Assembly: GCA_009925045.1 (NCBI GenBank)
Contig: RFQK01000014.1
Location: 1-15,356 of the forward strand
DNA from: Methylococcaceae bacterium
Lineage (GTDB): Bacteria; Pseudomonadota; Gammaproteobacteria; Methylococcales; Methylomonadaceae
DNA length: 15,356 nucleotides
Direction of reading: 5' to 3'
A model generated the notes under the pieces. That model did no database searches, had not been told where the DNA came from, and saw nothing but the letters and a program-made list of their open reading frames with translations. Shown here piece after piece: positions 8,275 through 14,939 of this stretch; within the stretch, counting starts at the first letter, position 1, and each line of letters begins with the position of its first letter. The position numbers and the translations under genes are program-made.

Positions 8275-9262
8275 ACCGATTAAACCCTTTGCGATAGGCG
8301 TGTTCCTGGTGGGTGCGCTACTGCTATTAGTGACGGGTATTCTGGTATTTGGTGGCAATAGTTTGTTTAAAGAAAAAAACAAATATGTGATTTTTTTCGA
8401 CTCGGCCTTAAATGGTCTGAATCTCGGTGCCCCAGTGAAGCTGCAAGGTGTGCAGATCGGTAATGTTAAAGAAATTTCGCTGGAAATTGACACGGTGACC
8501 GGTAAGATTTTTAAACCGGTGGTGATAGAAATCGATCCGCAATTACTTCGCGATCTGTCAGGAGGCGAGCAGCATATTTCCCGTACTCAGCATCAAATGG
8601 AAGAAAATACGCAGCGATTGATTAACGCTGGTTTAAAAGCGCGCTTGGAGACGCAAAGTCTGTTAACCGGACTGTTGTATGTGGATTTAAACTTCTATCC
8701 GGATAAACCCGGCAGGATGAGTCACAAGAACTTTCAGGATCTGATGGAATTACCCAGTGTTTTGACTACTGTTGATGAGATACGCAATACCGCAGATGCA
8801 ATCCTGAACAAAGCGAAAGAACTGCCTTTTGATCAAATGGTTAAAGATTTGTCAGAGTCCTTACAGCAGACCCGTGAATTACTGAAGTCAGACGAAATGA
8901 AGCAGTCCTTGCAGGCTTTGGCCAAATCGATGCAGGAAATGCAAAAACTGATGCAAACCCTGAATCAGCAAACCGGACCTTTGTTGACTAACGTGAATGG
9001 TGTCGCCATCGAAACTAAAACGACGCTGCAGACTTTTAACGCCGAAATGTTGCCGGTTTTAAAAGCCACCGAGCAAAGTCTGGAAACCGCCAGCAAAATG
9101 TTGCAGCAATCGCAAGCTACGATGAAGGAAGTTGAGGAACTGGCTAATCCGGATTCTAATCTCGGGCAGGCATTGGTTAGTGTCCGCGATGCTTCACGAT
9201 CACTTAAAGACTTAACTGAAACCTTGGAGCGTCAACCCAATGCGATTATTTATGGCAAATAA
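8267..9262 (+). CDS. MCE-domain lipid-binding protein (MlaD/PqiB-like, single MCE domain)
   Basis: Periplasmic substrate-binding component, anchored in the inner membrane, of the lipid transporter. The 331-residue protein has one N-terminal transmembrane helix (about 8-28). A single MCE domain (about 38-145) follows, with YVIFFDSALNGLNLGAPVKLQGVQIGNV at 40-67 and the closing LLTGLLYVDLNFYP at about 132-145. A long, largely helical tail (about 165-310) comes next, with coiled-coil character (QALAKSMQEMQKLMQTLNQQ). The end ERQPNAIIYGK is a common C-terminal motif of long MCE proteins. E. coli MlaD (183 residues) lacks such a tail; in PqiB-like proteins the helices build a needle across the periplasm, so a bridging role is plausible. 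It overlaps the ATPase gene by 8 nt and the lipoprotein gene by 23 nt. Confidence 0.9.
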   Translation: MSKPIKPFAIGVFLVGALLLLVTGILVFGGNSLFKEKNKYVIFFDSALNGLNLGAPVKLQGVQIGNVKEISLEIDTVTGKIFKPVVIEIDPQLLRDLSGGEQHISRTQHQMEENTQRLINAGLKARLETQSLLTGLLYVDLNFYPDKPGRMSHKNFQDLMELPSVLTTVDEIRNTADAILNKAKELPFDQMVKDLSESLQQTRELLKSDEMKQSLQALAKSMQEMQKLMQTLNQQTGPLLTNVNGVAIETKTTLQTFNAEMLPVLKATEQSLETASKMLQQSQATMKEVEELANPDSNLGQALVSVRDASRSLKDLTETLERQPNAIIYGK

Positions 9263-9815
9263 ACGAAAGGTCTTAGGGCTGTTACCTATGCTGCTATTGG
9301 TGGCGTGTTCGCATTCAGGGCCGCAGTTTTATATGTTGGAAGCGTCGCCAGCGATAGCACCGGTCTCAGGTTTGGCTAAAACCACCCAAATTGGTTTAGG
9401 TCCGATTCATATGCCGGAGTATCTGAATCGTCCGCAAATGGTGATAGCCGTTGGTGAGCATCAATACCGTTTGGATGATGATAAGCGTTGGGCTGAGCAT
9501 CTGGAACAGAATGTGAGTCGGGTATTGACACAGCAATTGGCTGGTTTATTGGGCGTTGATCAGGTACTCCGATATCCTTGGGCACAGCGCCAAGTGATCG
9601 ATTATCAGCTTGTTCTGGATATCCTGAGTTTTCACCATACTGCCGGCAAAGGTGTGGAGTTAAAAGCCCAATGGCAATTGCGTAAGGCTGAGCAAGTGCT
9701 GAAGAGTCAGCAGTTCGATTGTCAGTTGAGCAACTCTGACGCCGCCGAGGCTATAGTCGCTAGTCAAAGCCAGTGTTTGACCCAGCTTGCTGAACAAATT
9801 CAGAAAAATTTTTAG
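9240..9815 (+). CDS. PqiC-like ABC-type transport auxiliary lipoprotein
   Basis: Predicted outer-membrane lipoprotein partner of the MCE transporter (ABC_trans_aux / PqiC family). The 191-residue protein has a signal peptide with basic start (MRLFMANKRK), hydrophobic core and lipobox LVAC; the lipidated cysteine is residue 23 and is followed by serine, so it should pass to the outer membrane. The mature part begins FYMLEASPA and has the family features IGLGPIHMPEYLNRPQMV and the WAEHLEQNVSRVL block. ATG 9240 is kept because GGAG (9226-9229) lies 10 nt upstream; the in-frame ATG 9252 would still leave an intact signal peptide. In E. coli, PqiC caps PqiB at the outer membrane, and this protein may do the same for the MCE protein upstream. 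Confidence 0.85.
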   Translation: MRLFMANKRKVLGLLPMLLLVACSHSGPQFYMLEASPAIAPVSGLAKTTQIGLGPIHMPEYLNRPQMVIAVGEHQYRLDDDKRWAEHLEQNVSRVLTQQLAGLLGVDQVLRYPWAQRQVIDYQLVLDILSFHHTAGKGVELKAQWQLRKAEQVLKSQQFDCQLSNSDAAEAIVASQSQCLTQLAEQIQKNF

Positions 9816-9816
9816 A

Positions 9817-9832
9817 CTGGGGCACACCCCAG
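9817..9832 (+). terminator. GC-rich hairpin after the MCE transporter operon
   Basis: Perfect 6-bp stem CTGGGG / CCCCAG with CACA loop begins one base after the lipoprotein stop. The following bases (CCTGAGGTTTATT) are only weakly T-rich, so termination may be partial or the hairpin may instead protect the 3' end of the mRNA. Confidence 0.4.
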
Positions 9833-9843
9833 CCTGAGGTTTA

Positions 9844-9943
9844 TTGCCCATTGGTGCAAGTTCTTAACCTTCAAAACCAGTTGGTTGGGGGCTTTTATTG
9901 GGCATAACTGCTCAATAAAAGCGATGGCTATCCAATTGGGCAA
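9844..9943. repeat. Nested inverted repeats in a convergent intergenic region
   Basis: This 144-nt non-coding gap (9816-9959) between the convergent lipoprotein and tolC genes holds several dyads. The outer arms are TTGCCCATTGG (9844-9854) and CCAATTGGGCAA (9932-9943), complementary with one bulged base. Inside is a perfect 10-bp inverted repeat GCTTTTATTG (9891-9900) / CAATAAAAGC (9913-9922) with a 12-nt loop, and a small AACCA/TGGTT dyad (9875-9886). Neither strand has a T-run after the inner stem, so it is not a standard intrinsic terminator. It may be a 3'-end mRNA structure or a member of a dispersed palindromic repeat family. Confidence 0.55.
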
Positions 9944-9959
9944 GCAAGTCCGGCGGAGG

Positions 9960-11261
9960 CTATTTAAGAAATTGATTGATCTGGGCTAAATCAACTTCGC
10001 TCAGACTGCCGTTAGCTTCTTTAAGACGAATTGTGTTGATCAAATAATCATAGCGACTGCGGGCAAAATCGCTTTTAGCTTTGTAAAGATTACGCTGTTC
10101 CGTCAAAACTTCCACCATGGTACGGGTGCCGACTTCCAAACCCACTGAAGTTGCTTCCAGAGATTTTTCTGCTGAGTTCACGGTGGCGTCTAGGGCTTTG
10201 ACACGACTGATACTGGCCTCGACGCCGCGAAAAGCATCTTTGGTGATGCGGGTGACGTTGCGTTGCGTACGGATCAGTTCTTGTTTGGCGGCATTAAATT
10301 CATGTTCAGCCTGTCTGACCCGGGATTGGGTGCCACCTCCTTCAAACAGCGGGACATTCAACTGTAGGCCAATATTTTCATTGTCACCACGCAAACCATA
10401 GCGGTTACCACTGTCTTGTTCATTGTATTGAGCAATGATATCTAAGGTGGGCAAATGCTTGGCTTGTTGATAATCCACCATCTTACGCTTGTATTCGGCC
10501 TGATTAATCTGTGCAACCACCGAAAAATTACTGCTCTCAGCAGCTGTGGTCCAGGCATTGATATCGGCTGGGCTGGGTGGGACTAATTGAATACTGTTTT
10601 GCAAACGGTTGAGATTGGCCGGATTGTCACCCAGAATTTCGCGCAAGGCTTCTTTGCTGTTATCGAGCAGATTTTGCGCTTCAATTAAATTAGCTTGAGT
10701 TCTATCGTAACCGGCCTGAGCTTCGTAAACATCGGTAATCGCAATTAAGCCAACTTCAAAGCGTTGTTTCGCCTGTTCCAGTTGCTGGGCAATTGCTGTT
10801 CTTTCGGCATTCACAAAATCCAGATTGTCCTGCGCGGCCAGAATATTAAAGTAGGCTTCGGCGCAACGACGCATCAATGCTTGGTGTTTAGCCTGATACA
10901 GGGCTTCGGACTGAGCGATCTGATTTTCAGATTGATCCAGTTGTATCCAGTGATCCCAGTGAAATACCGGTTGTTTCAGATTGAATCCTAATTTTTGATC
11001 CCAAAAATGTTGCAGTGTGGAGCCTAAAAAGCTTCGGCTGTCCAAACGGCTTCGGGTGCTGCTGGCGGCAAAACCAATATTGGGCAGCATCTGCGCGATA
11101 CTTTGTGATTTGATTTCGGCAGTACTGAGACGATTAATATCGGAAATTTTATAGTCCGGATCGTTCTGAATAGCCAGTTGATAAGTTTCCAGCAAGTCCT
11201 GTGCTAAAGCCAATTGCAAAGGCATCAACACCGCGATTACGGCGAGTGACAGTCTTTTCAT
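9960..11261 (-). CDS. tolC: TolC-family outer membrane efflux / type I secretion channel
   Basis: Outer-membrane channel-tunnel protein that serves RND and ABC exporters and type I secretion. The 433-residue protein has a signal peptide MKRLSLAVIAVLMPLQLALA, probably cleaved after residue 20 before QDLLETY. Two OEP repeats are visible: about 22-215, with AYFNILAAQDNLDFVNAERTAI and RFEVGLIAITDVYEAQAGYDR, and about 225-420, with GLQLNVPLFEGGGTQSRV and GLEVGTRTMVEVLTEQRNLY. The repeated pattern F-x-V-G / T-x-x-D/E-V-L is the family hallmark. It is shorter than E. coli TolC (493) but normal for many proteobacterial TolCs, and the R-x-x-Y-L-I-N-T-I-x-L-K end is typical. It stands alone, divergent from galU, with a GGA ribosome site 7 nt before the start. 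Confidence 0.93.
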   Translation of the reverse strand: MKRLSLAVIAVLMPLQLALAQDLLETYQLAIQNDPDYKISDINRLSTAEIKSQSIAQMLPNIGFAASSTRSRLDSRSFLGSTLQHFWDQKLGFNLKQPVFHWDHWIQLDQSENQIAQSEALYQAKHQALMRRCAEAYFNILAAQDNLDFVNAERTAIAQQLEQAKQRFEVGLIAITDVYEAQAGYDRTQANLIEAQNLLDNSKEALREILGDNPANLNRLQNSIQLVPPSPADINAWTTAAESSNFSVVAQINQAEYKRKMVDYQQAKHLPTLDIIAQYNEQDSGNRYGLRGDNENIGLQLNVPLFEGGGTQSRVRQAEHEFNAAKQELIRTQRNVTRITKDAFRGVEASISRVKALDATVNSAEKSLEATSVGLEVGTRTMVEVLTEQRNLYKAKSDFARSRYDYLINTIRLKEANGSLSEVDLAQINQFLK

Positions 11262-11282
11262 TGCATTCCATGTGATTAAGGG

Positions 11283-11313
11283 TTGAAAATATGGCTTAAT
11301 TATCTACTAAAAT
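11283..11313 (+). promoter_or_regulatory. Possible galU promoter
   Basis: TTGAAA (11283-11288) and TAAAAT (11308-11313) are good hexamers, but the 19-nt spacing is long. A second ACTAAAAT copy at 11322-11329 repeats the -10 region of the first (11306-11313) and could act instead. Either would place the palindrome at 11331-11351 inside or at the start of the galU leader. Confidence 0.25.
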
Positions 11314-11327
11314 AACGATGGACTAAA
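11299..11327 (-). promoter_or_regulatory. Possible tolC promoter
   Basis: On the minus strand a GATAAT -10 (11304-11299) lies 17 nt from a poor -35 TTTAGT (11327-11322). Transcription would start near 11292, giving a leader of about 30 nt before tolC. The -10 matches consensus at five of six positions and the -35 at only three of six, so this is tentative. Confidence 0.3.
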
Positions 11328-11330
11328 ATT

Positions 11331-11351
11331 ATTAAGGCATTTTGCCTTAAT
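11331..11351. repeat. 9-bp perfect inverted repeat in the tolC/galU divergent region
   Basis: Arms ATTAAGGCA (11331-11339) and TGCCTTAAT (11343-11351) are perfectly complementary around a TTT loop. The 132-nt gap between tolC and galU holds this dyad plus the two tentative promoters. No T-run follows on the plus strand, so it is more likely an operator for divergent control or a leader stem-loop than a galU terminator. Confidence 0.55.
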
Positions 11352-11393
11352 CACTCAGGTTCACACCCTTACAACACGTATAACGAGACATCT

Positions 11394-12179
11394 ATGAGCA
11401 AAAGAGTGAGCAAAGCAGTTTTCCCGGTTGCTGGTCTGGGCACCCGTTCTTTACCCGCCACTAAAGCGGTGGCTAAGGAAATGTTGCCGGTCGTGGATAA
11501 ACCGCTGATTCAGTATGCCGTTGAAGAAGCAGTAGCGGCGGGTATTGATACGATGATCTTTGTGCTGGGCCGCAATAAGAATTCGATTGCTGACCACTTT
11601 GACAAATCTTATGAGCTCGAAAAAGAATTAGAAAAAAGTGGCAAAACTGAACTCTTAGACATGTTACGCAGCATTTTGCCGCCTCATGTGACTTGCGTGT
11701 TTGTGCGTCAGGCAGAAGCCCTGGGTTTGGGGCACGCCGTCCATTGCGCTAAAGCTGTGGTGGGTGATGAACCGTTTGCCGTGATTTTGCCGGATGATTT
11801 GATCGAAGACGGTCAACGCGGCTGTATGAAACAAATGGTTGATTTGTTTGCTGAGCAACAAAGCAGCATTTTGGGGGTCGAGCGTGTCGACCCGAAAGAA
11901 ACGCATAAATACGGCATTGTTGAACACAGTGAAATTGCTCCGGGTGTGGGTAGGTTGCAATCGATAGTCGAAAAACCCAAACCTGAAGTCGCCCCCTCCA
12001 ACATCGCCGTGGTCGGTCGTTATATTCTGACAGGCGCTATTTTTGAGAAAATTGAAAAAACCGGCCGTGGTGCGGGCGGTGAAATTCAGTTGACCGATGC
12101 AATCGCTGCTTTGATGAATGATGAGCCTGTGTTGTCGTATGAATTTGCCGGCAATCGTTATGATGAAAGACAGTATTGA
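11394..12179 (+). CDS. galU: UTP-glucose-1-phosphate uridylyltransferase (GalU), 3'-truncated
   Basis: GalU makes UDP-glucose from glucose-1-phosphate and UTP for polysaccharide and LPS synthesis. Residues 1 to about 257 are typical: nucleotide loop FPVAGLGTRSLPATKAVAKEMLPVVDKP (10-37), FVRQAEALGLGHAV, the metal-site VILPDDLI, YGIVEHSE, the IVEKP lysine and GRYILTGAIFE. The family normally continues after FAGNRYD with CGSKLG and another 35-45 residues (E. coli GalU is 302 long). Here the reading frame instead gives ERQY and a stop, for 261 residues. From about 12163 the DNA encodes ExbB in another frame, so the 3' end of galU has been lost by a deletion or assembly join. The missing C-terminal part includes the conserved CGSK motif near the active site and helps form the oligomer, so the product is probably inactive. 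The start is ATG 11394, with a weak CGAGAC ribosome site. Confidence 0.85.
   Translation: MSKRVSKAVFPVAGLGTRSLPATKAVAKEMLPVVDKPLIQYAVEEAVAAGIDTMIFVLGRNKNSIADHFDKSYELEKELEKSGKTELLDMLRSILPPHVTCVFVRQAEALGLGHAVHCAKAVVGDEPFAVILPDDLIEDGQRGCMKQMVDLFAEQQSSILGVERVDPKETHKYGIVEHSEIAPGVGRLQSIVEKPKPEVAPSNIAVVGRYILTGAIFEKIEKTGRGAGGEIQLTDAIAALMNDEPVLSYEFAGNRYDERQY
12159..12171 (+). other. galU/exbB fusion junction
   Basis: Sequence up to the TATGAT at 12159-12164 fits GalU (Arg-Tyr-Asp), while sequence from the ATG at 12163 fits ExbB (MKDSIEEVGRHV). The join is out of frame, so no GalU-ExbB fusion protein is made. The few shared bases around TATGATG would be enough microhomology for an illegitimate deletion, but the join could equally be a misassembly. 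Confidence 0.7.
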
Positions 12180-12516
12180 AGAAGTAGGGCGTCATGTGGC
12201 TCACGAATTAGAGCGTTACCTCACAACTCTGGGGAGTATCGCCGCTGTGACACCTTTGCTAGGCTTGTTAGGAACCGTCGATGGGATTATTCGTGTGTTT
12301 TCCGCCCTGGCTGTTGAAGGTATTAACGATCCTGCTGTCATTAGTCATGGTATTTCTGAGGCCTTGATTTGCACCGCTACAGGCCTGATTGTGGCGATTC
12401 CCAGTCTGTTTTTTCACCGTTATTTTGAAGCATTGGTCGATGATCATGTGTTGCAAATGGAAGAAAATGCTTTGCGTCTGATCGATCTGATGCAAGGTGA
12501 CCGTGAGTTGATTTAA
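12160..12516 (+). CDS. exbB: ExbB/TolQ-family proton channel protein, 5'-truncated
   Basis: ExbB with ExbD forms the proton-driven motor that energises TonB-dependent outer-membrane transport. Only about 118 residues remain of a protein usually near 200-240. The product would start MMKDSIEEVGRHVAHELERYL, which in complete family members is internal, after the first transmembrane helix and cytoplasmic loop. The two later membrane segments are intact: one with LGSIAAVTPLLGLLGTVDGIIRVF (about 25-48) and one with GISEALICTATGLIVAIPSLFF (about 65-86). The C-terminal tail is also normal. The reading frame is open further upstream (ATG 12118) but that part is galU sequence read out of frame. ATG 12160 and 12163 lack a Shine-Dalgarno, so translation, if any, would depend on ribosomes finishing galU at 12179. 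Lacking TM1 it is probably not functional. It overlaps exbD by one base. Confidence 0.82.
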   Translation: MMKDSIEEVGRHVAHELERYLTTLGSIAAVTPLLGLLGTVDGIIRVFSALAVEGINDPAVISHGISEALICTATGLIVAIPSLFFHRYFEALVDDHVLQMEENALRLIDLMQGDRELI

Positions 12517-12950
12517 TGGAGTTTCGTCGCAAACGCCGCCGCTCAGTTGAAATCGGTCTGATACCCATGATCGATGTATTACTGGTGTTGTTGTTTTTCT
12601 TTATGGTGGCGACTACTTTTCGTCATCAAGCCGATATCAAGCTGGATTTGCCCAAAGCCAGTGTCGGCGAGCAAGCGGTGGCGGGTCAGCAAATTAATCT
12701 GTTTGTCCTGGCTGAAGGCGGCTATCGCCTGGATACTGGGGAAGCGAGTGCTGAGCATCTAAGTTCAGGTCTGGAAAGTTTAAAATCTGCTTTGCAGACT
12801 TTGCCGGCTGAGAGTAAACAATGGCCCTTTATTATCAATGCAGATGGCAAAGCTAGCCATCAGGCTGTGATTAGTGTGTTGGATCTTGCCAACCAACTGG
12901 GTTTTTATCACTTTAGTTTTGCTGTGGATGCAGCCTCTAAGCATGAATAA
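12516..12950 (+). CDS. exbD: ExbD/TolR-family biopolymer transport protein
   Basis: Partner of ExbB in the TonB motor. The 144-residue protein has a basic cytoplasmic start (MEFRRKRRRSVEIG), one transmembrane helix (about 14-34, LIPMIDVLLVLLFFFMVAT) carrying the proton-path aspartate at residue 20, and a periplasmic domain (about 40-144) of the usual fold. Everything expected is present. Its ATG shares a base with the exbB stop (TAATG) and a GAG lies 8 nt upstream. Position before lpxK suggests that this exbBD pair is the copy found in many gammaproteobacteria next to lpxK-kdsB. TolR is less likely because there are no tolA or tolB neighbours. Confidence 0.92.
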   Translation: MEFRRKRRRSVEIGLIPMIDVLLVLLFFFMVATTFRHQADIKLDLPKASVGEQAVAGQQINLFVLAEGGYRLDTGEASAEHLSSGLESLKSALQTLPAESKQWPFIINADGKASHQAVISVLDLANQLGFYHFSFAVDAASKHE

Positions 12951-13944
12951 ATATTTGTCTGCCTGGATACAAAGTTTCTGGTACAAGGAAATGTATTTAT
13001 CCAGTTTCTTCATGCCGCTGTCGATGATATATCTCGACATTATGCGTTTGCGTCGTTTTCTATACCGTATAGGCATATACAAAAGTGTGCGTTTGCCGGT
13101 GCCAGTGATTATCGTCGGTAATATTACGGTAGGTGGAACCGGTAAAACCCCTTTGGTAATTTATCTGGTTGAGTTTTTGCAACGCCAAGGACTCAAAGTT
13201 GGCGTCATCAGTCGAGGTTATCAGGGCGAAGAAAAGCCGGAACCACGACTGGTGTCAGTCAAGAGTGATCCGGCTTTAGTGGGTGATGAAGCCTTGTTAC
13301 TGGCCAAACATTGTGCCTGTCCGGTCGTAGTCTGTGCCGATCGCGTGGCCGCTGGCCGGCATTTGCTGCTCAATACTCCGGTCGATGTCCTCATCAGCGA
13401 TGATGGGATGCAGCATTATGCTTTGCAACGCGATATTGAAATTGCTGTGGTTGACGGTAGTCGCCGTTTTGGTAATGGCTATTGTTTGCCCGTCGGACCT
13501 TTGCGTGAACCTCAAGAGCGTCTGCAGGAAGTCGATTTTGTGGTCGTCAATGGCGATAAAAATATCGAGCCGGGTGAATGGTCTATGCGTTGTCTAGGTA
13601 TAGATTGCATCAATATGCAAAACGGCGAGATCCGGCCATTGGCCAGTTTTCGCGGACAAGAACTGCATGCCGTGGCGGCCATTGGCCATCCGCAGCGCTT
13701 TTTTCGTCAGTTACAGCAAGCCGGTTTAAACATCAAAGCTCACCCATTTCCGGATCACCATGCCTTCACCCAAGAAGAGCTCCGTTTTGGTGATCAGTTG
13801 CCAATTTTGATGACCGAAAAAGATGCGGTTAAATGTCAGCGTTTTGCCAATGCGCAAACCTGGTATCTGCCGATCAAAGCCGAACTGGAAAGCGGCTTTA
13901 CCACCGAATTATTAACCTTACTCACTAGGAAACAACATGGATAA
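12943..13944 (+). CDS. lpxK: Tetraacyldisaccharide 4'-kinase (LpxK)
   Basis: Inner-membrane-associated kinase that phosphorylates the 4' position of tetraacyldisaccharide-1-phosphate to make lipid IVA. ATG 12943 gives 333 residues (E. coli 328) with the usual amphipathic/membrane N-terminus (about 15-45). The P-loop [13 protein letters not shown] is at about 58-70, VISRGYQGE at about 88-96, and the catalytic and metal region [14 protein letters not shown] in the middle. [15 protein letters not shown] and [10 protein letters not shown] are also present. The open frame extends upstream to 12874 but that is exbD read in another frame. The gene overlaps exbD by 8 nt and ycaR by 8 nt. Confidence 0.95.
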   Translation: MNKYLSAWIQSFWYKEMYLSSFFMPLSMIYLDIMRLRRFLYRIGIYKSVRLPVPVIIVGNITVGGTGKTPLVIYLVEFLQRQGLKVGVISRGYQGEEKPEPRLVSVKSDPALVGDEALLLAKHCACPVVVCADRVAAGRHLLLNTPVDVLISDDGMQHYALQRDIEIAVVDGSRRFGNGYCLPVGPLREPQERLQEVDFVVVNGDKNIEPGEWSMRCLGIDCINMQNGEIRPLASFRGQELHAVAAIGHPQRFFRQLQQAGLNIKAHPFPDHHAFTQEELRFGDQLPILMTEKDAVKCQRFANAQTWYLPIKAELESGFTTELLTLLTRKQHG

Positions 13945-14128
13945 AAAACTGCTCGAAATACTGGCCTGCCCGATTTGCAAAAGCAGTCTGATCTATAAAG
14001 CTGACGAACAGGAATTGATATGCCGTGCCGATAAGCTGGCCTTTCCGGTTCGTGACGGTATCCCAGTGATGCTGGAAGATGATGCACGTGAATTGAGTGA
14101 TGAAGAAGCCAAGGCTTTGTATAAATGA
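13937..14128 (+). CDS. ycaR: Trm112-like small zinc protein (YcaR family)
   Basis: A 63-residue protein of the Trm112/YcaR family, nearly always found between lpxK and kdsB. It begins [15 protein letters not shown] and has the conserved CPxC pair (Cys11, Cys14) and a later cysteine in [26 protein letters not shown]. That makes three cysteines, as in E. coli YcaR. Its exact role in bacteria is not established; eukaryotic Trm112 activates methyltransferases. AGGA (13927-13930) lies 6 nt before the ATG. It overlaps lpxK by 8 nt and kdsB by 4 nt. Confidence 0.9.
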   Translation: MDKKLLEILACPICKSSLIYKADEQELICRADKLAFPVRDGIPVMLEDDARELSDEEAKALYK

Positions 14129-14889
14129 CCGCTTTTAAAGTCGTCATTCCGGCACGTTTTGCTTCGACACGATTGCCGGGCAAACCTTTGTTGGATATTG
14201 CCGGTCAACCGATGATCGCCCGTGTCTGTGAGCGTGCATTGCAGGCACACGCCGAGGAAGTCGTGGTGGCAACCGACGATCAACGGATATTTGATGTCGT
14301 CGCGGCTTTGGGAATTGATGTCGTCATGACCGATCCCGATCATCAGTCTGGTACCGAGCGTCTGGCTGAAGTGGCTCGCATTAAACAGTGGTCTGACGAT
14401 ACCGTGGTGGTTAATGTTCAGGGTGACGAGCCCTTGATTCCGCCCGACTATATTCGTGATTTGGCGCATACCTTAGCTAATCAGCAACAGGCGGGGATTG
14501 CCACACTCGCTGCCGCGATCGAGACACTCGATGAAGTGTTAAATCCCAATGCGGTTAAAGTTGTTTTGGATCAGGCCGGTTACGCTTTGTATTTCAGTCG
14601 TGCACCGATTCCTTGGCAGCGTGGCAGTTATCCGCAGAGTTTTCCCGAAGATAGTCGGGTAGCGCCTTTACGGCACATCGGTATGTACGCCTATCGGGTG
14701 GCTTTTTTGCATCAGTATTGCGAGTGGCCAGCCTCCGGACTAGAGCAGGTTGAATCTTTGGAGCAGCTGAGAATTCTCTGGCAGGGTGAAAAAATCGCGG
14801 TTAAGGTGGTGGCAAGCGCCCCCGAAGCCGGGGTTGATACGCCAGAAGATTTGCAGCGAGTGATTAATCGTCTTAGTGCTCAAGCATAA
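14125..14889 (+). CDS. kdsB: 3-deoxy-manno-octulosonate cytidylyltransferase (KdsB)
   Basis: Cytoplasmic enzyme that activates Kdo with CTP to CMP-Kdo, the donor for the first sugars added to lipid A. The 254-residue length is normal (E. coli 248). Motifs seen are [14 protein letters not shown] (9-22, nucleotide loop), VVATDD near 47-52, [11 protein letters not shown] (about 72-82), [11 protein letters not shown] (95-105, metal aspartate at 101) and the C-terminal VDTPEDL. The start overlaps ycaR (ATGA). It is the last gene of the run that starts at galU, and a strong terminator follows directly. Confidence 0.95.
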   Translation: MTAFKVVIPARFASTRLPGKPLLDIAGQPMIARVCERALQAHAEEVVVATDDQRIFDVVAALGIDVVMTDPDHQSGTERLAEVARIKQWSDDTVVVNVQGDEPLIPPDYIRDLAHTLANQQQAGIATLAAAIETLDEVLNPNAVKVVLDQAGYALYFSRAPIPWQRGSYPQSFPEDSRVAPLRHIGMYAYRVAFLHQYCEWPASGLEQVESLEQLRILWQGEKIAVKVVASAPEAGVDTPEDLQRVINRLSAQA

Positions 14890-14922
14890 AAAAACCCGGC
14901 AGGGCAAACCTGTCGGGTTTTT
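14890..14922. terminator. Bidirectional intrinsic terminator between kdsB and the carbonic anhydrase gene
   Basis: A 14-bp stem (with one G-U pair) runs AAAAACCCGGCAGG (14890-14903) / CCTGTCGGGTTTTT (14909-14922) around a GCAAA loop. The T-run on each strand makes it work for kdsB on the plus strand and for the gene ending at 14940 on the minus strand. It starts right at the kdsB stop codon. Confidence 0.93.
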
Positions 14923-14939
14923 CATGGCTTTGACTTAAA

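Noticed and set aside
9891..9922. Inner 10-bp dyad as an intrinsic terminator for tolC or the lipoprotein gene
   Set aside because: No T-run follows the stem on either strand; recorded as a repeat instead.
12118..12159. Upstream start for the exbB fragment
   Set aside because: This part is GalU coding sequence read in another frame and has no ExbB character.
12874..12942. Upstream extension of lpxK by 23 codons
   Set aside because: The extension is exbD sequence in another frame; ATG 12943 gives the normal LpxK length and N-terminus.
13993..14469. Minus-strand open frame of 158 codons opposite ycaR and kdsB
   Set aside because: It spans two well-supported plus-strand genes and shows no recognisable domain.
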